Shown: positions 35,489-44,048 of the stretch, piece by piece
Layout of the letters: each line of letters begins with the position of its first letter
Numbering within the stretch: the stretch's first letter is position 1
DNA from: Larkinella insperata
GTDB lineage: Bacteria > Bacteroidota > Bacteroidia > Cytophagales > Spirosomataceae
Assembly: GCF_026248825.1 (NCBI RefSeq)
Contig: NZ_CP110973.1
Coordinates: 3,491,001-3,555,000 of the forward strand
Direction of reading: 5' to 3'
Length of the DNA: 64,000 nucleotides
The notes under the pieces: model-generated
Database searches by the model: none
Told to the model about the DNA's origin: nothing
Seen by the model: the letters and a program-made list of their open reading frames with translations, nothing else
Translations under genes and position numbers: made by a program

Positions 35489-35788
35489 ATGCAAACGTAC
35501 GACACACTTGTCGAAGCCCTCGACGACCTGAACCGAAAAGGATTCACGCTCGACTTTAACCTAGCCGGCGATTCGCTGATTTGCCGGAGCAAAGACCTGC
35601 AACTGAGCCCGGAGCAATTTCACATTGTGGATGTTTACCGCTTCGAAGGCGTAAGTGACCCGGACGATAATTCAATCCTGTACGCCATCGAGTCGAAAGA
35701 CGGGCAGAAGGGAACGCTCGTCAACGCCTACGGAGCGTACGCCGATGAGCTGTCGGACGAAATGGTGGAGAAATTGAAAATTGATTGA
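35489..35788 (+). CDS. Small conserved Bacteroidetes protein (often labelled phosphoribosylpyrophosphate synthetase)
   Basis: A 99-residue protein starting at the ATG at 35489; the longer open frame upstream is antisense to waaA and is not coding. It starts MQTYDTLVEALDDLNRKG, has CRSKDLQLSPEQFHIVDVYRF in the middle and ends in an acidic helix (ADELSDEMVEKLKID). It is too short to be PRPP synthetase and lacks its PRPP-binding loop, so that database label is misleading. Conserved in the phylum, function unknown. It is divergent from waaA. Confidence 0.8.
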   Translation: MQTYDTLVEALDDLNRKGFTLDFNLAGDSLICRSKDLQLSPEQFHIVDVYRFEGVSDPDDNSILYAIESKDGQKGTLVNAYGAYADELSDEMVEKLKID

Positions 35789-35853
35789 TTTCGGGCGAAA
35801 CTTTTCGGGCGCGATATGGCTTATATGGACGTAGTTACGTGTGAACAAGCATC

Positions 35854-36192
35854 ATGAACTGGAACAAACTGCAAGACAACGCCCAATTAGACCAAATCCG
35901 GAACGAGTCGGCCGAACAGCCGGTATTGATTTTCAAACACAGCACCCGCTGTTCCATCAGCTCAACGGCATTAAGCCGCATGGAGCGCAACTGGAGTGAT
36001 GCGGCCGGTATTAAGCCGTATTATCTGGACCTGATTGCCTTCCGCTCGGTATCAAATCAGGTGGCGGAGGACTTTGGCGTTCCGCACCAGTCACCGCAGG
36101 TCTTGCTGATTCAGAACGGTGAATGTGTTTACGACGCTTCCCATTTTGACATTTCGTTCGATGCCCTGAAACAGCAGGTTGTATCGGCCTAA
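35854..36192 (+). CDS. ytxJ: YtxJ-like thioredoxin-fold protein (bacillithiol system)
   Basis: Monothiol thioredoxin-fold protein of 112 residues, thought to remove bacillithiol from mixed disulfides. The key segment is LIFKHSTRCSISSTALSRME, with one reactive Cys followed by Ser rather than a CxxC pair. The cis-proline loop (VPHQSPQVLLIQNG) is present. Its presence suggests the organism makes bacillithiol, though no bsh genes are in the window. A clear terminator follows. Confidence 0.88.
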   Translation: MNWNKLQDNAQLDQIRNESAEQPVLIFKHSTRCSISSTALSRMERNWSDAAGIKPYYLDLIAFRSVSNQVAEDFGVPHQSPQVLLIQNGECVYDASHFDISFDALKQQVVSA

Positions 36193-36212
36193 TTCAGCTA
36201 TAGAGTAGTATC

Positions 36213-36248
36213 AAGCGCCGCGTCTGCCAAAGACGGGGCGCTTTTTTT
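36213..36248 (+). terminator. Intrinsic terminator after ytxJ
   Basis: 13-base-pair stem with one mismatch (36213-36225 with 36231-36243, aagcgcc...), a 5-base loop and seven T residues. Confidence 0.88.
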
Positions 36249-36286
36249 GTTTTCAGCCGAACAAATATGCTCACCGAACCCGGAAA

Positions 36287-36637
36287 TTAACCCCGTAGCG
36301 TAATCTTCGCCCGGTGGCAAACGCCCCCGATCGGCGGGTTAAATTTCGAGACGCTTACCTCGACGGTATCAACCTTGGGATATTTTTTACGGATTTCAAC
36401 GATGATGTTGTGGGCAATGTGTTCGAGCAGCCGGGCGGGCTGCTGCATGGCCGCGTGGGTAATGTTGTACAAGTCGCCGTAGTTGACCGTCGTGCTTAAG
36501 CGGTCGAGCTGGGCGGCTTCGGTGAGGTCGGCGGTAACGGTTATGTCGACGGAGTACTTGTTACCAATCTTCTGTTCTTCGTCGTAAAAGCCGTGGTAGG
36601 CGAAAAATTCGAGTCCTTCAAGCGAAATGGTTCCCAT
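36287..36637 (-). CDS. folB: Dihydroneopterin aldolase
   Basis: Folate-pathway enzyme that cleaves dihydroneopterin to hydroxymethyl-dihydropterin and glycolaldehyde. The product is 116 residues. Family landmarks are ISLEGLEFFAYHGFYDEEQKIG (substrate-contact Glu and the YHG motif), STTVNYGDLYNIT, RLLEHIAHNI and the final VSVSKFNPPIGGVC with the catalytic-region Lys. It stands on the minus strand downstream of the DivIVA-like gene, with its own upstream region separated by a terminator. Confidence 0.95.
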   Translation of the reverse strand: MGTISLEGLEFFAYHGFYDEEQKIGNKYSVDITVTADLTEAAQLDRLSTTVNYGDLYNITHAAMQQPARLLEHIAHNIIVEIRKKYPKVDTVEVSVSKFNPPIGGVCHRAKITLRG

Positions 36638-36701
36638 GAGCAGCGAATTGACGGTTTTTCCGTCTTTCCCAACTGGTTAAATTTTCGCCCAAAAGTAGAA
36701 C

Positions 36702-36728
36702 AAAAAAGCGGACTCGGCGTCCGCTTTT
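36702..36728 (-). terminator. Intrinsic terminator of the DivIVA-like gene
   Basis: Perfect 10-base-pair stem (aaaagcggac, 36704-36713 with 36719-36728), loop of 5, T-run on the minus strand. Confidence 0.87.
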
Positions 36729-36730
36729 CG

Positions 36731-37612
36731 TTAAATCTGGTCGAAGAAGGAACCGGCTTCTTTTTTCTTTCCTTCCGGTTCAGTTTCCTCGGCAACGGCC
36801 TGCGGCTCGATTGTATCCTCCTCGGCGATGGGTTCCGTAATGGGCAACCCCGCTTCGGCGGCTTCGGCACCCTGGGCCGCCACCGGGTCGGCAAAGACCG
36901 CTTCGTCGGCTAGGGGTTCGGTATTGTCGATTGCGTGTTGCAGGGCATCGTCCGTCGTTTCTACGTGCAGGGTCTCGGGGTTCACCAGGTCCGAATCCCC
37001 GTCGGCGGCTGGGGTTCCCTTCGCGGCAAGGGGCTCGTTTTCGGTGTGCTGCGCGGTCACCTCGTCAATTTTGGCCTGAATGGACGCCTGATTGAATTTC
37101 TTTTCAAACCGATCAACATTTTCGAGGGCGCCGTTGGCCAGCATCTGAATCTGCTTGATCAATCCTTCCTTGTATTTCTCCATCGCCTTGAAGTCGTGTT
37201 CCATCGCCTTCAGGTCGTTGAGGATGTTTTCTTTGATGTAGCGTGCCTGATTCTCAGCATCCTGCACCATCAGCGTGGAGCGCTTGCGGGCTTCGGCCAG
37301 AATTTCATCGGCTTTCTGTTTCGACTCGTTCAGGTATTTTTCGGCGGCTTTGTTGGCCTGATCGGTGATCTGCGTACTGGTATCGTCGGCGGTCTTCAAC
37401 GTTTTAAACAACGTCATCTCGATGTCCTTGAACTTGCTGAGTTCTTTTTCGGCCAGTTCGAGTTGCATCTTCAGCATTTTCCCCTCACTCGTTACACGCT
37501 CCCATTCCTGCGAAAGAGACGCCAGAAACGCGTCTACTTCTTCGGGACGGTATCCGCCGAATCCTTTCTTTTCAAATGTATGCTGCCGAATCTCGATGGG
37601 CGTTATTTTCAT
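36731..37612 (-). CDS. DivIVA-domain coiled-coil protein
   Basis: A 293-residue cytoplasmic protein. The N-terminal 40 residues are a DivIVA domain (ITPIEIRQHTFEKKGFGGYRPEEVDAFL), which senses membrane curvature in relatives. Residues about 30-170 form coiled coil. The last third is acidic, low-complexity sequence rich in Glu, Ala and Pro, ending in a basic patch and EAGSFFDQI. It probably marks poles or division sites in this rod-shaped or filamentous bacterium, but no partner is encoded next to it. Length is typical of Bacteroidetes homologues. Confidence 0.88.
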   Translation of the reverse strand: MKITPIEIRQHTFEKKGFGGYRPEEVDAFLASLSQEWERVTSEGKMLKMQLELAEKELSKFKDIEMTLFKTLKTADDTSTQITDQANKAAEKYLNESKQKADEILAEARKRSTLMVQDAENQARYIKENILNDLKAMEHDFKAMEKYKEGLIKQIQMLANGALENVDRFEKKFNQASIQAKIDEVTAQHTENEPLAAKGTPAADGDSDLVNPETLHVETTDDALQHAIDNTEPLADEAVFADPVAAQGAEAAEAGLPITEPIAEEDTIEPQAVAEETEPEGKKKEAGSFFDQI

Positions 37613-37735
37613 GTTGGAAAGGTTTATGGTGCCATAACTTTCACTTTTCTGCTAAAAGTAAAGTTATCCGGCCGAAATTATCAATTTTTTGTCCTGAAAT
37701 TTGCGAAATTGCCAAGAACAAAGCAAATCATTTAG

Positions 37736-38638
37736 CTAGCGGGTAATCTCCCAGACCGAAATCAGCCGGTCATCGCTGGCCGAAACGAGTTGCTGTTGAA
37801 ACGAGCTCCAGAGCAATTTATTGACCGACGTTCCGTGTCCGGCGTGCCGCGCCCGGTCGATTACTTTCAGCAGCCGGAAGCTCCCGGCATCCCAGACTTT
37901 GATGGATTTATCCATGCTGCACGTGGCAAACAAGGCGCCGTCCGGGCTGTAGCAAATGTGGTTGATGGCGAAGAGGTGGGCCGGAATGTCCTGTTGTTCG
38001 GCGTAGCGGTCGGCAACCACCCATGCTTTCAGGTGGGCGTCGCGCCCGGCCGAGAGCAGGTACTGTCCGTCTGGTGAGTACTGAACCGTGAAAACGGAAT
38101 TGCTGTGCGCGGGAATGGTTTGTTTGAGCGTCAGATCCTGGGCGTCGAAAATCCGGATACCGTGGTCGCTGTACCCCACGGCAACTTCCCGGCTGGTTGG
38201 GTTGATGGCAATGCTGCGGGCGCTTTTGTCGCTTACTTTCAGGTGTTTCCGAACCGCAAATTCGGCCCGGTCCATTACGATAAGAACCCCGTCGGACAAG
38301 GCTATCCAGGCCGAATCCTCAAAAAACTTGATGTCAAAAATGGCCGCGGATGTAATCTGGGCCGACCGAACTTCCTGCTTCTGAACCGGGTCAATGATGT
38401 GGATGCCGTCGTAATTTTGCCCGACCCACAGTTGCCCGCGTTCCGGCTCGAACGCCAGGGCGTAAACGGAAGCGGGAATACGGGCCAGCAGGGTGCCCAG
38501 GTCCGGTTTGTCCAGCTGCCAGCGAACCACCAGACCATCGGCCCCGGCCGAAAAGAATTCGGTTGGCGACCCGCCTGAATCAAGCGTATAGACACAATCG
38601 CGGTGCCCGGCAAACGTATCAACTTTATGAACTTGCAT
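37736..38638 (-). CDS. WD40-repeat beta-propeller protein
   Basis: A 300-residue cytosolic protein made of about seven WD40 repeats and no other domain. Clear repeat ends include FSAGADGLVVRWQL, LLSAGRDAHLKAWVV, FATCSMDKSIKVWD and VSASDDRLISVWE. It is a protein-interaction scaffold; the partner cannot be read. It is divergent from the PPTase gene across an intergenic inverted repeat. Confidence 0.9.
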   Translation of the reverse strand: MQVHKVDTFAGHRDCVYTLDSGGSPTEFFSAGADGLVVRWQLDKPDLGTLLARIPASVYALAFEPERGQLWVGQNYDGIHIIDPVQKQEVRSAQITSAAIFDIKFFEDSAWIALSDGVLIVMDRAEFAVRKHLKVSDKSARSIAINPTSREVAVGYSDHGIRIFDAQDLTLKQTIPAHSNSVFTVQYSPDGQYLLSAGRDAHLKAWVVADRYAEQQDIPAHLFAINHICYSPDGALFATCSMDKSIKVWDAGSFRLLKVIDRARHAGHGTSVNKLLWSSFQQQLVSASDDRLISVWEITR

Positions 38639-38650
38639 TAGCTATAGTTT

Positions 38651-38736
38651 GTACAATGATAAAGGGAAAATGCGAAACTGTTCGGGTGTGTTTACTTTTT
38701 CGCTTCCGATTCCCCATTTTCCTTTTATCATTGCAC
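38651..38736. repeat. Inverted repeat in the divergent WD40/PPTase promoter region
   Basis: Arms of 22 bases at 38651-38672 and 38715-38736 (gtacaatgataaagggaaaa type) are complementary with two mismatches, with about 42 bases between them. As both neighbours point away, a terminator is excluded; it could be an operator or a palindromic element. Confidence 0.65.
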
Positions 38737-38757
38737 CCTCAAATCGAGATTCGGATT

Positions 38758-39387
38758 ATGTCAGTTTATCAAACCCACCGGCTGGGGGCCAGTTGTACGG
38801 CGGTGTTGTGGAAAATTGAGGAAAGCGAAGACGAACTGCGCCCACTGCTGACGCTGACGGTTCCGGAGCAAATGGAATTGCTGACCATCACGCACCCGGC
38901 TCAGCGCGTCGAGTGGCTGGCGTGCCGGGCGGCCGTCCGGGCGCTGGTGGAATCGAACGGACCCTACGCGGGCTTGTACAAAGACGAATACGGAAAGCCC
39001 CACCTGATCGGGCTGGATGCGCACATCTCCATTTCCCACACCTCGGGCTGGGCGGCTGCCGTTATGCACCATTCCAAACCCGTTGGGATTGATATTGAGC
39101 CGTTTCGGCAGCAATTCGTGCGGGTGGTTCCGCGGGTATTGTCCGACGACGAAATCCGCCACGCCGACGGGGATCTGCACCGGTTGGCTGTTTACTGGTG
39201 CGCCAAGGAAGCACTCTATAAACTGTACGGGAAACGCCAGCTCACCTTCCGCGAACACCTGCACGTGGAGCCGTTTTCCGACGGAGCCGGGTTGCTAACG
39301 GGGCACGTCCGTTTGCCCGACGACGTACGGGAATTGAAGATTCATTACTTCGAAACCGGGCCGGGGATGCTGGCCGTGGCCTTTTAG
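38758..39387 (+). CDS. 4'-phosphopantetheinyl transferase superfamily protein
   Basis: Enzyme that transfers phosphopantetheine from CoA to carrier proteins. The start at 38758 gives 209 residues; the open frame upstream crosses the promoter region and the antisense of the WD40 gene. Magnesium and catalytic motifs are VGIDIEPF (Asp and Glu) and WCAKEALYKLYG (Glu and Lys), preceded by HISISHTSGWAAAVM. The size and order fit the Sfp/EntD-like group rather than AcpS. No polyketide or peptide synthetase is nearby. Confidence 0.92.
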   Translation: MSVYQTHRLGASCTAVLWKIEESEDELRPLLTLTVPEQMELLTITHPAQRVEWLACRAAVRALVESNGPYAGLYKDEYGKPHLIGLDAHISISHTSGWAAAVMHHSKPVGIDIEPFRQQFVRVVPRVLSDDEIRHADGDLHRLAVYWCAKEALYKLYGKRQLTFREHLHVEPFSDGAGLLTGHVRLPDDVRELKIHYFETGPGMLAVAF

Positions 39388-39390
39388 TGC

Positions 39391-39414
39391 CCCTACGGAC
39401 CAGGGCCCGTAGGG
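39391..39414. repeat. Short hairpin between convergent genes
   Basis: 8-base arms ccctacgg/ccgtaggg (39391-39398 and 39407-39414) with no T-run; possibly a weak terminator for both sides. Confidence 0.4.
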
Positions 39415-39422
39415 ACGGAAGG

Positions 39423-40298
39423 TTATTTACTGGTATAGTCCGAGAGGGGCGGGGTAGCTCCTTCGTCGTTGACGGCATCCATCAGTTGTTCTACTTCCTT
39501 AACCCGGCCGGTATCGCCGATTTTCTCGAACGCCAGCATCAGGTTCCGCAGCACGCGCCGGACAATGTCCAGGTTGGTGCAGGGCTGGTAATAGGTATCG
39601 GCTGGTTTGAGGTTCAACTGACCAATGTAATGATCAATGTCGGACTTGGAAAACACCAGGCCACGGTTGAACACGTTGATGTAAAACTGCGTATGGTCTT
39701 TCTTATAAGTCAGCACAAACAAACTGGGCAGGTTGACCCCGTATACCGGCAAACCCAGTTGCTGGGCCACCATCATGTATATGACGCACAGCGAAATCGG
39801 GTTGCCGCGCCGACTTTCCAGCACGACGTTGATCATCGAGTTGGACGGCGAATGGAAATGTTTGGTATTGGCGGCAAACTTGAGCTTGTTAAAAAAGACG
39901 CTGTTTAAGGTCTTGATCTGATCAATCGGGTGCATTTCCGACTTCCCTTCCAGCCAAACATCCAGGTAAAGTTGTTTGATTTCCTGCCGGAGTTTATCAA
40001 GCGACAGATCCGGGTACTGGTACGTCGCTACAATCCATAAACCTTCCAGGAGGTCGATGCCGCCCGTGTCTTTCCAGGTACGGATTCGTTCCAGAACGGA
40101 CTGGTATTGAAGATCGTGGATCAGCTCCTCGATTTTCTTTTGATGAAGCGGATTAAAGCTATCCTCCCACTCACTCTCCAGATAAGGAATCAACTGCCCA
40201 CCTAATTCACGAATTCTCTGCTCTACATGCTCGGTGATTTCCTGGTCATCATCGTCTAACAGCGAAATCAACGCTTTTATTTCGTTATCGTTTATCAT
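39423..40298 (-). CDS. SirB1/transglutaminase-like family protein
   Basis: A 291-residue cytosolic protein of the SirB1/UPF0162 family. The N-terminal 100 residues are helical, with a HEAT/TPR flavour (ALISLLDDDDQEITEHVEQRI). The core holds the family segment RRGNPISLCVIYMMVAQQLGLPVYGVNLPSLFVLTYK, with the Cys at the place of the transglutaminase nucleophile. The His usually found in the following PxHF segment is replaced (LPSLF), so catalysis is doubtful. The C-terminal 80 residues are TPR-like (YYQPCTNLDIVRRVLRNLMLAFE). Its cellular job is unknown. Confidence 0.85.
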   Translation of the reverse strand: MINDNEIKALISLLDDDDQEITEHVEQRIRELGGQLIPYLESEWEDSFNPLHQKKIEELIHDLQYQSVLERIRTWKDTGGIDLLEGLWIVATYQYPDLSLDKLRQEIKQLYLDVWLEGKSEMHPIDQIKTLNSVFFNKLKFAANTKHFHSPSNSMINVVLESRRGNPISLCVIYMMVAQQLGLPVYGVNLPSLFVLTYKKDHTQFYINVFNRGLVFSKSDIDHYIGQLNLKPADTYYQPCTNLDIVRRVLRNLMLAFEKIGDTGRVKEVEQLMDAVNDEGATPPLSDYTSK

Positions 40299-40605
40299 GC
40301 CCTTCCAACTAGAGTTACGGTCCGGTTTGTTAAACCATGGACAAATCGGTGGCCCGACGCTTCGGTGGAACCGTGCTGCGACGGCCTACCCGAAGATAAA
40401 AACTTATTTTTAGAAACCTACTGAATTTTATACTTTTGCCCGCAGGCACTAGGAAATGTCCTGAATTTATAACACCATTTTATAAAAAATGATTTTCTTA
40501 CCAGGGTTGATAAAATTTCCCGTCAACCCGCACGTACCGGCAAGTTTTTTGCTTGATTCGTACAAACTCAACGCGTGAAATAACTCCTTACATATAAGCA
40601 CTCCC
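40299..40605. other. Divergent intergenic region upstream of galE
   Basis: 307 bases between the SirB1-like gene (minus) and galE (plus). It contains the TACTTTTG box at 40431-40438 and then a leader of about 160 bases with no ORF. A small RNA or structured leader cannot be excluded, but no known riboswitch pattern is recognised. Confidence 0.4.
40407..40438 (+). promoter_or_regulatory. Candidate Bacteroidetes-type promoter for galE
   Basis: TACTTTTG at 40431-40438 matches TAnnTTTG. TTTT at 40407-40410, 20 bases upstream, is a three-of-four match to the -33 TTTG element. Confidence 0.5.
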
Positions 40606-41640
40606 ATGAGAATTTTAGTCACTGGCGGAGCCGGATTCATCGGTTCGCACACGGTTGTTGAACTGGTGAATGCCGGGTACGAACCGATTATCATCGATAA
40701 TTTCTCAAATTCTGACCGTTCTGCCTTGGATGGTCTGCGTCAGATTCTCAACCGCGATGTTATCTTCTATCAGGGGGATTGCAACGATCCGGAAACGCTG
40801 AACGCGATTTTTGAAAAAGAAAGCCTTGGGGGTGTCATTCACTTTGCGGCTCACAAAGCCGTGGGCGAGTCGGTGGCCAAGCCGTTGATGTATTACCGCA
40901 ACAACCTGGATTCAACCATCCTGCTGCTCGAAACCATGCAGCGGTATGGCGTTTCGAACCTCGTTTTCTCGTCTTCGTGTACGGTTTACGGTCAGCCCGA
41001 GCAACTGCCCGTGACCGAAGCCACGCCCCGGCTACCGGCGCAGTCGCCTTACGGGAATACCAAAACCATCTGCGAAGACATCATCCGCGATACCGTCCGC
41101 TCGGGAGCAGCCATGAAAGCCATTGCTTTGCGGTATTTCAACCCGATTGGTGCTCACCCGTCCGGCCTGATTGGCGAGTTGCCGCTGGGCGTACCGAGCA
41201 ACCTGGTTCCGTTCATTACGCAGACGGCCGCCGGACTGCGGGAAAAAGTAACGGTTTTCGGTAACGATTACGATACCCCCGACGGTACCTGCATCCGGGA
41301 TTACATTCACGTGGTGGATCTGGCCAAGGCCCACGTTCAGGCCCTGCGGCTGCTCGATTCGCAGGAAGAAAATTCTTATTATGATATATTCAACGTCGGT
41401 ACGGGCCAGGGCAATACCGTGCTCGAACTGATCAAGACGTTTGAAGAAGTCAACCAGTTAAAACTGAATTACAGCATCGGTCCGCGCCGTCCGGGCGACG
41501 TGGAGAAAATCTACGCTCAGGTCGATAAAGTAAACAACGTCATGGGCTGGCGGGCCGAAAAGTCGCTGGCCGACGGGCTGCGTGATGCGTGGCGCTGGGA
41601 GCAAAATCTGCATTTAAAAAATTCAACCGTTTCGGGTTAA
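40606..41640 (+). CDS. galE: UDP-glucose 4-epimerase
   Basis: SDR enzyme that interconverts UDP-glucose and UDP-galactose for sugar use and surface polysaccharides. The product is 344 residues. The NAD-binding motif is GGAGFIGSH (7-15). The catalytic Ser region SSSCTVYGQ and the YGNTK tetrad (Tyr, Lys) are present, as are ALRYFNPIGAHPSG and the long DGTCIRDYIHVVDLA segment characteristic of GalE. It is five bases from rfbB, so the two are co-transcribed. Confidence 0.96.
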   Translation: MRILVTGGAGFIGSHTVVELVNAGYEPIIIDNFSNSDRSALDGLRQILNRDVIFYQGDCNDPETLNAIFEKESLGGVIHFAAHKAVGESVAKPLMYYRNNLDSTILLLETMQRYGVSNLVFSSSCTVYGQPEQLPVTEATPRLPAQSPYGNTKTICEDIIRDTVRSGAAMKAIALRYFNPIGAHPSGLIGELPLGVPSNLVPFITQTAAGLREKVTVFGNDYDTPDGTCIRDYIHVVDLAKAHVQALRLLDSQEENSYYDIFNVGTGQGNTVLELIKTFEEVNQLKLNYSIGPRRPGDVEKIYAQVDKVNNVMGWRAEKSLADGLRDAWRWEQNLHLKNSTVSG

Positions 41641-41645
41641 GCGTT

Positions 41646-42704
41646 ATGGGAAAGAAGATTCTGATTACCGGCGGAGCCGGCTTTATTGGTTCACACGTTG
41701 TTCGGTTGTTTGTGACCAAATACCCTGATTATCAAATTTTTAATCTGGATAAACTAACGTATGCCGGTAACCTCGCCAACCTTGCGGACATTGAGGACGC
41801 TCCCAACTACACCTTCGTGAAGGGCGACATTACCGATGCTTCTTTCCTGGAGCAACTGTTTCAGGAGCAGAACTTCGACGGCGTTATTCACCTGGCGGCC
41901 GAATCGCACGTGGACCGCTCGATCACCGACCCGATGGCGTTTGTCACGACCAACGTCGTGGGAACGGTTAATCTGCTCAATGCCGCCAAAAATAGCTGGC
42001 TGCCCGATTTCACCGGCAAGCGTTTCTACCACGTTTCGACCGACGAGGTGTATGGGTCGCTGCACAATCCGGAAGATTTCTTCGTCGAAACCACTCCGTA
42101 CGACCCGCAATCGCCCTACTCGGCTTCGAAGGCGGCTTCGGATCATTTCGTGCGGGCATACGGCAACACTTATAAGCTGCCGGTTGTCCTGTCGAACTGC
42201 TCGAACAACTACGGTCCGAATCATTTTCCGGAGAAGCTTATTCCGCTGATGATTCATAACATCCAGACCAACAAGCCGCTGCCGGTCTACGGAAAAGGTG
42301 AGAACGTGCGCGACTGGCTGTATGTGATTGATCACGCCCGGGCCATCGACACGATTTACCACAACGGCAAAAACGGGGACACCTACAACATTGGCGGCTT
42401 CAACGAGTGGAAAAACATTGACCTGGTGAATCTGCTGTGCGGCATCATGGACCGGAAGCTGGGGCGCCCCGAAGGCACTTCGGCCCAACTCATTACGTAC
42501 GTCACCGACCGCGCGGGCCACGATCTGCGGTACGCCATCGACGCCAGTAAATTGATGAATGAGCTGGGCTGGAAGCCGTCCCTGCAATTTGAAGAGGGCC
42601 TGGAAAAAACCGTTGACTGGTTCCTGACCAATCAGGACTGGCTGGAAAACGTTACCTCCGGCGCTTATCAGAAGTATTACGACTCCATGTACGAAAACCG
42701 ATAA
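41646..42704 (+). CDS. rfbB: dTDP-glucose 4,6-dehydratase
   Basis: Second enzyme of dTDP-sugar synthesis, making dTDP-4-keto-6-deoxyglucose. The start at 41646 gives 352 residues; the longer frame upstream lies inside galE. Landmarks are GGAGFIGSHVV, HLAAESHVDRSI, the catalytic STDEVYGSL (Asp-Glu pair), YSASKAASDH (Tyr, Lys) and SNCSNNYGPNHFPEKLIPL, all diagnostic for RfbB/RmlB. It is followed by rfbA after a 90-base spacer with an inverted repeat. rfbC and rfbD are not in the window. Confidence 0.97.
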   Translation: MGKKILITGGAGFIGSHVVRLFVTKYPDYQIFNLDKLTYAGNLANLADIEDAPNYTFVKGDITDASFLEQLFQEQNFDGVIHLAAESHVDRSITDPMAFVTTNVVGTVNLLNAAKNSWLPDFTGKRFYHVSTDEVYGSLHNPEDFFVETTPYDPQSPYSASKAASDHFVRAYGNTYKLPVVLSNCSNNYGPNHFPEKLIPLMIHNIQTNKPLPVYGKGENVRDWLYVIDHARAIDTIYHNGKNGDTYNIGGFNEWKNIDLVNLLCGIMDRKLGRPEGTSAQLITYVTDRAGHDLRYAIDASKLMNELGWKPSLQFEEGLEKTVDWFLTNQDWLENVTSGAYQKYYDSMYENR

Positions 42705-42712
42705 CCAATTTT

Positions 42713-42781
42713 GAATGAGCGAATGAGTGAATAAGGCGGCCAATTTTTGGCCCGCAGTGCTATTCGCTCATTCGCTCATTC
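42713..42781. repeat. Inverted repeat between rfbB and rfbA
   Basis: 20-base arms (gaatgagcgaatgag...) at 42713-42732 and 42762-42781 match with one mismatch. The inner part has a second, shorter pairing (ggcc...ggcc). Both arms are themselves tandem copies of gaatgagc. No T-run. Confidence 0.65.
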
Positions 42782-42794
42782 CCTCATCAAAACC

Positions 42795-43655
42795 ATGAAA
42801 GGCATCATTTTGGCCGGAGGTTCCGGAACCCGTTTGCACCCGCTGACATTGGCCGTCAGCAAGCAACTCATGCCGGTTTATGACAAGCCGATGATTTATT
42901 ATCCGCTATCGATTCTGATGCTGGCGGGTATTCGCGAAATTCTCATTATTTCAACGCCCCACGATCTGCCGAATTTCAAGAAACTGCTTGGCGATGGCGA
43001 GCAGGTTGGCTGTTCGTTCAGCTACGCCGAGCAGCCCCTGCCGAACGGTCTGGCGCAGGCGTTTGTGATCGGGGAGGAGTTTATCGGTAAAGACAAAGTG
43101 GCGCTGATTCTGGGCGATAACATTTTTTACGGATCGGGTCTTTCAAAACTGCTGCAATCCAACAACGATCCCGACGGCGGGGTGGTGTATGCCTACAAAG
43201 TCAACGATCCGGAGCGCTACGGGGTGGTGGAGTTCGATGATAACAAAAAAGCCCTGTCGATTGAAGAAAAGCCGCAGCAGCCCAAGTCGAACTACGCCGT
43301 GCCGGGCCTGTATTTTTACGACAATGACGTGGTAGAGATTGCCAAGAATCTGAAGCCCAGCCCCCGGGGCGAGTACGAGATCACGGATGTAAACAAAGTG
43401 TATCTGGAGCGTGGCAAACTGAAAGTCGGTATTCTGGACCGGGGTACTGCCTGGCTGGATACGGGTACGTTTGCGTCGCTGATGCAGGCGGGTCAGTTTG
43501 TGGAAGTGATCGAGGAGCGTCAGGGTATGAAAATCGGCTCCATCGAGGAAGTGGCGTACCGGATGGGCTACATCAACGACGATCAACTGAAAGCCATCGC
43601 TCAACCGCTGGTCAAAAGCGGCTACGGCCAATACCTGCTGAATCTGCTGAAATAG
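42795..43655 (+). CDS. rfbA: Glucose-1-phosphate thymidylyltransferase
   Basis: First enzyme of dTDP-sugar synthesis (glucose-1-phosphate plus dTTP gives dTDP-glucose). The start at 42795 gives 286 residues and places the nucleotide-binding motif MKGIILAGGSGTRLHPLT at the N-terminus, as in RmlA. Other landmarks are KQLMPVYDKPMIYYPLS, LGDNIFYG, VVEFDDNKKALSIEEKP and GTAWLDTGTFASLMQAGQ. It shares an operon with galE and rfbB despite the order (A after B). Confidence 0.97.
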   Translation: MKGIILAGGSGTRLHPLTLAVSKQLMPVYDKPMIYYPLSILMLAGIREILIISTPHDLPNFKKLLGDGEQVGCSFSYAEQPLPNGLAQAFVIGEEFIGKDKVALILGDNIFYGSGLSKLLQSNNDPDGGVVYAYKVNDPERYGVVEFDDNKKALSIEEKPQQPKSNYAVPGLYFYDNDVVEIAKNLKPSPRGEYEITDVNKVYLERGKLKVGILDRGTAWLDTGTFASLMQAGQFVEVIEERQGMKIGSIEEVAYRMGYINDDQLKAIAQPLVKSGYGQYLLNLLK

Positions 43656-44048
43656 CAAAACAGGGGAGGGCGAATGAAAGATTCGTTTCTCCCTTTGTCC
43701 CTCAAAAAAAAAGCCTGGACAAAGTCCTGGCCTTTTCCAAACCTAACCTATGAGATGAGAAAATCGGCTTGTCCCATCGGGTGATGAAACGTACCAAGTC
43801 TCTGCAAATGTGCAGGGAAATTACTAAGAAATTTAGAGAAGAAACCCCTTATTTATAAAAAATTAAGAGTAACTCAATCCTGCAAGTGATTCTGCGCATT
43901 TGACTACGTAGTTCTACTTGATCTCCTTGAGGTAATAGACTGTTATTCAATGCATTAATCTGTTTTTTGCCTTCCTTTCTGCTTGTAATTCCTGCCTCTC
44001 TTTTCTATTTTGGATGAACTTTAACGATCAACTCTCATCCAGGAAAAC
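43656..44048. other. Intergenic region after rfbA
   Basis: 393 bases. The first 80 hold a terminator-like hairpin. The rest, up to the small Cys-protein gene at 44049, is AT-rich with no supportable ORF and probably contains that gene's promoter; no clear TAnnTTTG box was found. Confidence 0.4.
43702..43736 (+). terminator. Probable terminator after rfbA
   Basis: Stem gcctggac with gtcctggc (43713-43720 and 43724-43732, imperfect), a three-base loop and a ctttt tail; a nine-A run precedes it. Confidence 0.5.

Noticed and set aside
35489..35788. Annotation as phosphoribosylpyrophosphate synthetase
   Set aside because: 99 residues are far too short and no PRPP-binding loop is present; the name is a database carry-over.
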